Program-made: the position numbers and the translations under genes
Source of the DNA: JAGTVG01 sp963820995
GTDB taxonomy: Bacteria > Bacteroidota > Bacteroidia > Cytophagales > Cyclobacteriaceae
Length of the DNA stretch: 64,000 nucleotides
Assembly (NCBI GenBank): GCA_963820995.1
Contig: CAWGCL010000017.1
Location: 24,235 to 88,234, forward strand
Direction: 5' to 3'
Shown here: positions 57,770-64,000 of the stretch, piece by piece
Layout: each line of letters opens with the position of its first letter
How positions within the stretch are numbered: position 1 is the first letter of the stretch
Notes under the pieces: model-generated
Database searches by the model: none
What the model was told of the DNA's origin: nothing
What the model saw: only the letters and a program-made list of their open reading frames with translations

Positions 57770-60700
57770 TTATTGGACAACCACCATTTTTTTAGTATCG
57801 ATCAATTGATTATCCACTATCATAGAATAAAAATATATACCGGTAGGTAATAGACTTGTGTCGTAATAAAAATGATATGCTGATTTTTCCTTAAATCCGT
57901 TTATCAGGGTTGAAATTTGCCGGCCATAAATATCGTACAGTCGGATACTCAAATAACCAGGTTCCTGCATGGAAAAAGAAATTCGTGTTTTAGACTGAAC
58001 GGGATTCGGATAATTCTGTGACAGACTATGATTATCAATCGTATTTGAAAAATTCTGTCTACCAGGCGTACCGAAGCTAAAAGAAGCTTTCCAGTTCTCA
58101 GCCAGTTCATTGTACAGGCTGGGATCTATAAGTTCCAGGGTAGGTCCCAGGCCATCGGGTTCAACAGGCCATGGTGGCTCATCATCGTATGGAACCTCGT
58201 CTATTAGATATTGATTGGGCGAAAATAACCTGATGGATTCTCCGCCATTACTCAACCCAAATCCAAGGTTTCCAATAACATCAATTGAATCTTTATGAAC
58301 TAATTCAAAAGCGGAGATATCTTCACAAATTACAAGATATCTCTTAGGATCTATTTCATATCCTGATGGGAAATTAAAAATGTTCTCATCATTGTCATCT
58401 TTTATCATCCATCCTGTCAAATCGATTATTTCGTCCTTTCTATTATACAATTCAATCCAGTCGCCAGGGTTTTCAATTTCGCCGGAGTTATAGTTAATTT
58501 CATTGATAACAATACCGGGATCCGGTTCAGTTGGAATACTAAAATAAGCAATAAGTGAAAAATCCTTTTCGGACAAAATATTTATGACCTGATCATTAAA
58601 TGTCTCTGGTTCTTCACCATCAACAATATATTCCCAATGTGAAAAACTATAACCCAGAGAAGATATTGCCTTAACTTCAATTGGAATATCTTGAAAGTAT
58701 TCACCAATATGATATTCATCAGTCATATTCTGGCCAACTATTTTAATTTTGCCCGCTTCTGTCTGGTTATTAACAACGGTCATTCTAACCATTCCATTTA
58801 ACCTGAAATGATCAATGACATGCTGTCTTGCAAAAGGCCTTCTTTCAGAAATAAATCGACGCATCCTGTCAATATTATGTTCCCATTCTTCCATTGAATT
58901 AAATGTGGGGCCAATCCAATGTTCGGGATTGGGTACTGTCTGTCCACCCCATCGTTGAATATGTCGTGGAATCTCAGCCTCAATATTGGCTTTCATTGAA
59001 TCAATGTAGTGATGAACACGACTAGACTTAAAAGTTGTATTCATATGCCAGGCATAACGTTGAATGAATTCATTCCTGAACCTTTCATTAATCAATAATC
59101 TTCTGAATAAAAGCGTAGACCATGGAGGATTAGGCCATCCGCAATCACAGTTAGGATTTGTAGCCAGTTCAAGTGTATTTCTTTCTGTGTAAAAAAAACA
59201 GTTGTCAAGGTCATAAACGATCCACCTCCACTTATCATATGGGCCTGAATTGGCCCGCCAGAATTTTATATTGTTGCCAGGCCAGTCATTAGCTGAGAGG
59301 TATATTTGAGCAATCTGGTAATCAATATAATTTGTCAAATTCATTTTGTGGTCAACATAATCATAATCCCGTTCGGCTGTCATATCCTGTCTGCTGACAT
59401 AATTGATCATTATATTATAATGATCTGCACTACCATGCATGATATTCCATGGTTGTTCCGGATTTCTTTTTAAGAGATTTATTTCATCAGAATCAAGATT
59501 ATAGTTTCCTGCTGCATAGTGTTCGTTGATCTTTTCCCTGATATTATGAATTCCCCAATATTGCCCATTAATAAACACAACAGCGGGACGATATCCCTGC
59601 CGGTCAACATCCATATCTTCCAGAATGGCCTGCCCCATGGCATCTTTATACATCGTATACCGGCAATCATCTGCTGAGCTCCTGAGTATAAAACTTTCAA
59701 ATTCGTAGATAGGCTTATCTTTAAAAAGCTGTACATCGAATGATCCTTTTCCATATTCCGATCTTGCATGCAGCGCCAGGGATTTCTGAGGATACCTTGT
59801 CCTTGAACATCCGCCGAAGATCTTCACTCCAGCCTGTTGATTCAGTTCGGGATTGCCATTCACATCATACAATTCAATATTTATCGGGCGTTCCCAATCC
59901 ATATTAACATTCATCGGCGTATCGGTACAATAACCAGGTACTCCATTAGTACCTATCACATAGATCCCAATTTCATCATCAAATAAATTTTCCGGATCAG
60001 TTACCAATGATATTAAGGGTAAATTAACTTCTTCATCAATGAAATACGTTTGTGTAGCTACCATTCCCGGTAACTTCCCGTCGGAATAACTTTTTACCCT
60101 TAATGCAGTAGTAGTATCAATATTAATGGGTTGCACATATTCAGGATCGGCATTATCTGGCTCAGTTCCATCCAGGGTATAATGAAATCGTGTGGCTGGA
60201 TCTAATCCAGTTATACTGACCGTTTGGCTGCCTGAATAAATCCCTCCAGGAATTGAAAAGGTGGGATTCTCAGATCTTCCATTTAGGTAAGTACTCGAAT
60301 TGGGAAATCCTGGCGTGCCTTCATAATAAAAAACCCAGGTCTGAAGATCTTCCGGGCTCCTGCCATAGGATATTTCATCTTCCTGATATCCATAACTAAG
60401 CGAATCGATCACATTTCCCAGATCATCATAAAATCCAATAAATTCGCCGGTGCGGCCTAGCTTAAAATTTGTATGGTTGAATTCATTTATATCATCAGCC
60501 CAGAATAATGTGTATTCTCCTGCATGAAGTACGATATCAAACGAAATTTTCCATTTATCAGGGACCAGTGGATCATCCGTAAGATAATATCCACTGATGT
60601 CAACATCAGATGCGCCGGCATTGTAGATCTCGATCCAATCAGCATATGTGCCTGAATAGGGATTTTTTACCAGCGAATCGCTACTGGCCTGGAATTCATT

Positions 60701-60800
60701 TATGTAAAGCTCTACTGGTTGTGAGATAACAAAACGAACTTATCCCAAAAAAGAATAAAAAAATATATAAAACTCTATGCCTGTTACATACCGTCTTCAT
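57770..60800 (-). pseudogene. T9SS-secreted CotH-kinase/lamin-tail protein, interrupted by a single-base frameshift after the signal peptide
   Basis: The ATG at 60800 opens a signal peptide (RHRVLYIFLFFFGISSF) but the frame leaves the gene at four A on the plus strand (60731-60734). Dropping one base continues into VISQPVELYINEF and yields 1009 residues. Domain order: first lamin-tail domain (about 25-145), a chitobiase-type beta module (FHYTLDGTEPDN), CotH kinase-like domain (FINGQYWGIHNIREKIN, YDLDNCFFYT), an InlB-repeat-like stretch, a second lamin-tail domain (VINEINYNSGEIENPGDWIELYN) and a T9SS type A sorting domain (SQNYPNPVQSK, DIYGRQIS, LLPTGIYFYSM). Without the upstream part, only a cytosolic product from the GTG at 60412 would be made, which could not reach T9SS. 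Confidence 0.88.
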
Positions 60801-61347
60801 AAGTCATTTTCCATAAATCGCTACCATCCAGTTGACACTAAATCATAACTTATGTATTCCTATCTACTTTATTTCACAAAAATACATATTATTTATTATC
60901 TATTGGTTTATAAATATTACTTATAAACCATTTGGTCCGGTTTTTCCATTAAAAAGCCTGACAATCACCCGCCCTTTTGACCTATATTCCAAGCCTTTTA
61001 ATAATAGTTATTACTCAGGAATAAATTCAAAGCAAAATATATACCATCGTTCTTTTTCTATTAATATCCCTGAAGGGCAAAAGGTAAAAGTCAGCTTATT
61101 GATAATTTTATGCCAGAAATAGACATATTGGAATTGAACATATCTGGATTTTTTTAAAATATCCCAAATTATTTTCGCTAAAAACACTGTAAAGATCACG
61201 ATACTGTGAAATTGAGTGTATGTTTTGCATATACCCGTAAATAGCCATATCTTCAATATCTATGATCATTTTGGCGAGAATCTAGTGGTTTGGGTCAAAT
61301 CATCGCAATGTTTTGAACCAAGCTTTTATTAAAGAAATTTTTAAAAT
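60801..61347. other. A/T-rich spacer of about 550 bases
   Basis: Divergent region between the CotH gene and the aldo/keto reductase. Frames of 96 and 81 codons exist on opposite strands but read as low-complexity aromatic- and lysine-rich sequence without family features, so I treat them as chance. I see no tRNA or strong terminator. It must hold promoters for both neighbours. Confidence 0.5.
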
Positions 61348-62313
61348 ATGAAATATACACAGCTGGGTGCAAGAGGACCCAAAGTTTCCACAATTGGATT
61401 TGGCGCATGGGCAATAGGCGGTATGAATTGGGGGAAAACGGATGATGAAGTCTCCAGGAAGGCACTCAATGAAGCACTTGATCAGGGCGTAACGCTTATC
61501 GATACTGCAGATGTATATGGACACGGGCATTCAGAGGATCTGATCTCAGGGATCTTAAAAGAACGTGGAAAAAATGATATAATTATCGCTACAAAAGCGG
61601 GAAATGATTTCTATAACGCAACTGAAGCAGACGATCATGGCTTTGGACCAATAATTCAGACCTATACAAAGGATTATATCATTTTTGCTGCCGAGCAAAG
61701 TTTAAGGCGACTTAAAGTCGATTCCCTGGATATATTGCAATTACATAGTCCCAATCTTGAAAAACTTGAGCAGGATGAACCATGGCTGGCCCTGGAACAA
61801 TTAAAAAAGGATGGCAAGATCCGTCATGCCGGCTGGAGTATTCAGTCCTTTAAAGAAACTGAACATGCACATATACTTGATCAGCATCATGATTTACTGG
61901 ATGTGTTGCAGGTAAGATATAACATGTTTGAAAGGGAAGCAGAAAGGGTCTTATTCCCAAAAGCTATGAAGTATGGCACTGGCATCATCGTTCGTATCCC
62001 TTTATTATTTGGATTTCTAACTGGTAAATTCAATGAACATTCTACATTTGGGGAGGATGATCATCGCCGCTTGAACCTTTCAGCTGACAAATTAAAACAA
62101 TACGTATCGAATATTAAGCAGTTGGATCCATTGTTCGATCAGTATCCGGACAGAAAAAAATCTCAAGTAAGCCTGCAATTCTGTATTAGCCATCCGGCAT
62201 GTCATACCGCCATCCCCGGTGCAAAAACTCCAGAACAGGTTATAGAAAACTGCTTCAGTTCAGATCTGGGACCATTGTCCGACGATGACCTGGAGTTGGT
62301 CAGAAAAATATAG
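61348..62313 (+). CDS. Aldo/keto reductase
   Basis: A 321-residue NADPH-dependent oxidoreductase with the AKR tetrad in place: Asp and Tyr in TLIDTADVYGHGHSED (about 50-65), Lys in IIATKAG near 84, and His in ILQLHSPNLE near 131. The C-terminal cofactor segment is IPGAKTPEQVIENC near 290. It resembles the YajO/YccK-like AKR branch, which reduces sugars and small aldehydes. It lies 259 bp before the Gfo/Idh/MocA gene on the same strand. Both fit sugar metabolism next to the glycosidases. Confidence 0.9.
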   Translation: MKYTQLGARGPKVSTIGFGAWAIGGMNWGKTDDEVSRKALNEALDQGVTLIDTADVYGHGHSEDLISGILKERGKNDIIIATKAGNDFYNATEADDHGFGPIIQTYTKDYIIFAAEQSLRRLKVDSLDILQLHSPNLEKLEQDEPWLALEQLKKDGKIRHAGWSIQSFKETEHAHILDQHHDLLDVLQVRYNMFEREAERVLFPKAMKYGTGIIVRIPLLFGFLTGKFNEHSTFGEDDHRRLNLSADKLKQYVSNIKQLDPLFDQYPDRKKSQVSLQFCISHPACHTAIPGAKTPEQVIENCFSSDLGPLSDDDLELVRKI

Positions 62314-62572
62314 ATAGCTGTTTGTCCATATTAATATTATGAATTAATTCCGATAAACAATATCCGGCTATTTACTGGAATGGATTGATAAGATTTAAAT
62401 ATCCAGGCACAAAATGTCTTCTTTTTGCCTCAGCTAAATATTCATATGATTTTAAAGTTTAAACAAAAATCATTTTTTTCCTCACGGACTATTGATAATT
62501 TTATTGAAATAACGGGATAAATGGTATCTGCCATTTGGCCTTATATCGAAAATATTTTTTAATCATTTATAC

Positions 62573-63868
62573 ATGAAAAATATCACAAACTTAAACCGCA
62601 GAGAATTTGTAAAAAAGGGCTCCATGGCTGCAATTGGAAGTAGTGTGCTTAATAAGCCGTCCTTTTCAAAAAATAAAAATGAAAGATTAAGAGTTGGAAT
62701 TGTTGGATGTGGTGAAAGAGGTGCTGGTGCTATTGTTAATGCGCTAGCCGTTTCGGATGCATTCGATTTAGTTGCTATGGGTGATACCTTTAAAGACAGA
62801 TTGGATAAATGTTTCACTGATATCCAACCATATGATAAGAAGGGCCAGATCAAGGTTGAAGAGAAAAATAAGTTTGTCGGTTTTGATGCATATGAAAAGG
62901 TAATTGCAGAATCGGATGTTGTTTTTCTGGTTACACCTGCACCTTTCCGACCGATGCATTTTGAGGCCGCAATCAATGCCGGAAAACATGTATTTATGGA
63001 AAAGCCTGTGGCTGTAGATGTTCCCGGATACCATAAGATCATGGAAATCAGTAAACTGGCGGATGAAAAAAAATTAAATGTTGTCGTTGGCCTTCAAATG
63101 CGGTATAAAAAGTCTTTCCAGGAACTGATCAACCGAATATGGCAAGATGAGATTGGAAGGGTTGTATCAATTGATGTTTATTTTAATGTAGGCGCACCAA
63201 GAATTCACCCCAGGCAACCCGGACAAACAGAAATGGAATATCAAATGAGAAATTGGAGATATTTTACATGGTTATGGGGAGGGCAACTTGCAGGTCAGAC
63301 AATCCATCAGATGGATGTTATGAACTGGATGATGAAAGACTTTCCTGTCACGGCAAAAGGATTAGGAGGTCGACAAACCTTTAATGGGCCAAATCAGGGA
63401 AACACCTGGGATCATCATTTTACAGAGTTTGAATACAGCAATGGTACCAAAATGCATGTACAAAGCTTTACAATGGACAAATGCTGGGGACGTATGGGCT
63501 TTTATGTACAGGGAACCAAAGGATCAGCAGATGAACACAATCGGATCTATGACCTGGATAAAAAAGTGCTTTGGAATTGGCGGGAGGATGAACCCAATGA
63601 ATATGAAGTGGAACATGATGTTCTGTTCAAATCTATCCTGAATGGTAAACATGTTAATGATACAGAATATGGGGCAAAAAGCACCTTGACAACCATTATG
63701 GGGAGAATGGCTATGCAATCAGGACGTATTATGACCATTGAAGACGTGTTGCAATCGGAAAAAAGTATTATTCCAAAGAAATTTACCTGGGATGCTGAAA
63801 TGCCTGACATGCCGGATGTTAATGGAAATTATCCGACGGCTATACCCGGTGTGACGAAAGTCATTTAA
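62573..63868 (+). CDS. Gfo/Idh/MocA-family oxidoreductase with Tat-type signal
   Basis: A 431-residue protein. The N-terminus NLNRREFVKKGSMAAIGSSVL is a twin-arginine export signal. The Rossmann fold starts RVGIVGCGERGAGA (about 41-54), with FLVTPAPFRPMH and MEKPVAVD near 144 (Lys of the EKP motif contacts cofactor), and a C-terminal alpha/beta substrate domain (GQTIHQMDVMNWMM). Such Tat-exported members are common in Bacteroidota and Planctomycetota and oxidise or isomerise sugars in the periplasm, with tightly bound NAD(P). It is probably linked to the glycan genes upstream. Confidence 0.92.
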   Translation: MKNITNLNRREFVKKGSMAAIGSSVLNKPSFSKNKNERLRVGIVGCGERGAGAIVNALAVSDAFDLVAMGDTFKDRLDKCFTDIQPYDKKGQIKVEEKNKFVGFDAYEKVIAESDVVFLVTPAPFRPMHFEAAINAGKHVFMEKPVAVDVPGYHKIMEISKLADEKKLNVVVGLQMRYKKSFQELINRIWQDEIGRVVSIDVYFNVGAPRIHPRQPGQTEMEYQMRNWRYFTWLWGGQLAGQTIHQMDVMNWMMKDFPVTAKGLGGRQTFNGPNQGNTWDHHFTEFEYSNGTKMHVQSFTMDKCWGRMGFYVQGTKGSADEHNRIYDLDKKVLWNWREDEPNEYEVEHDVLFKSILNGKHVNDTEYGAKSTLTTIMGRMAMQSGRIMTIEDVLQSEKSIIPKKFTWDAEMPDMPDVNGNYPTAIPGVTKVI

Positions 63869-63923
63869 ACTTATATTGAGACCTTATTTTATAAATCAAA
63901 TACTAGAGGAAAATTCGAATTTC

Positions 63924-64000
63924 TCAGTTATTCCTAAGCTCTTTTTTTACTCTGGCCAATGATCTGAATAAACTGGATGAATTATTACCGGTGAACATTT
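63924..64000 (-). CDS. Unrecognised protein, C-terminal end only (runs off the window)
   Basis: An open minus-strand frame enters from beyond the window edge and ends at a TGA at 63924-63926. The last 25 codons include SLFRSLARVKKELRNN, a basic amphipathic helix that looks coding and follows the base composition of real genes here. Too short to assign; it may be chance. Confidence 0.35.
   Translation of the reverse strand, partial: MFTGNNSSSLFRSLARVKKELRNN

Noticed and set aside
57700..57770. Terminator AATATC...GATATT after the CotH gene
   Set aside because: Only a six-base A/T stem and no T-run, so too weak to call.
60832..61256. Two small overlapping frames in the spacer before the aldo/keto reductase
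   Set aside because: Low-complexity translations on opposite strands, no recognisable family, and A/T-rich DNA in which such frames occur by chance.
1..64000. rRNA, tRNA, CRISPR arrays, transposases and prophage genes
   Set aside because: None was found on either strand by eye in the non-coding stretches. Small or divergent RNAs could still be missed.

Overview
The window is A+T-rich, gene-dense bacterial DNA with about 45 genes on both strands. It comes from a member of the Bacteroidota, most likely a Cytophagales-type or related free-living lineage. Evidence for this: two secreted proteins end in type IX secretion (Por) sorting domains, several signal peptidase II lipoproteins are present, families typical of the phylum occur (DUF3127, DUF2911, DUF3179, WG repeats, PD40-amidohydrolase, a 684-residue tail-specific protease), and starts are A-rich without strong Shine-Dalgarno sequences. 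I see no rRNA, tRNA, CRISPR array, insertion sequence or prophage.

Layout. 1-3.9 kb: the 3' part of a cytochrome c heme lyase (CcmF/CcsA type), a DUF3179 lipoprotein, a VOC protein and a DUF2520 dehydrogenase-like protein. 4-7.3 kb: a large secreted PD40-amidohydrolase broken by a frameshift. 7.4-8.2 kb: a lone methyltransferase in DNA that looks unlike its surroundings. 8.2-12.5 kb: an EthD-like protein, a 3-beta-HSD-like dehydrogenase, a T9SS-secreted AttH/CrtC-like lipocalin and a small lipoprotein. 12.6-15.8 kb: a tightly packed polyamine operon (arginine decarboxylase, agmatinase-type ureohydrolase, deoxyhypusine-synthase-like enzyme). 16-22.4 kb: SYLF protein, frameshifted thiol peroxidase, membrane protein, DUF2911-TPR protein, WG-repeat protein and cysteine synthase. 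22.7-30.5 kb: polA, a DUF5060 glycosidase, a threonine/serine dehydratase, an ALDH7-type dehydrogenase and a single-domain response regulator. 30.5-41.7 kb: a helical protein of unknown function, glutamate synthase (gltD frameshifted, gltB intact), a class III aminotransferase and a tail-specific protease. 41.8-47.8 kb: methyltransferase, methylglyoxal synthase, SDR, M14 peptidase, LOG protein, TSUP transporter and DUF3127 protein. 48-63.9 kb: carbohydrate-related genes (a clan GH-A glycosidase, a UroD-superfamily methyltransferase-like protein, a GH38 enzyme, a divergent DUF5009/HGSNAT-type acyltransferase, a GH18 chitinase-like lipoprotein, a frameshifted CotH/lamin-tail T9SS protein, an aldo/keto reductase and a Tat-exported Gfo/Idh/MocA oxidoreductase).

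Two observations stand out. First, four otherwise normal genes (the PD40-amidohydrolase, tpx, gltD and the CotH protein) each carry exactly one extra base in a short A/T stretch. Removing one base restores a full-length family member in every case. All four are insertions and none is a deletion, which looks more like a systematic sequence or assembly error, or an unusual mutational bias, than ordinary gene decay. Second, a co-directional GH38 / UroD-like / GH-A cluster with a divergent membrane acyltransferase could be an uncharacterised pathway for modified (methylated or acetylated) glycans. The UroD-like member keeps the Zn-binding His-x-Cys...Cys pattern of corrinoid/CoM methyltransferases.
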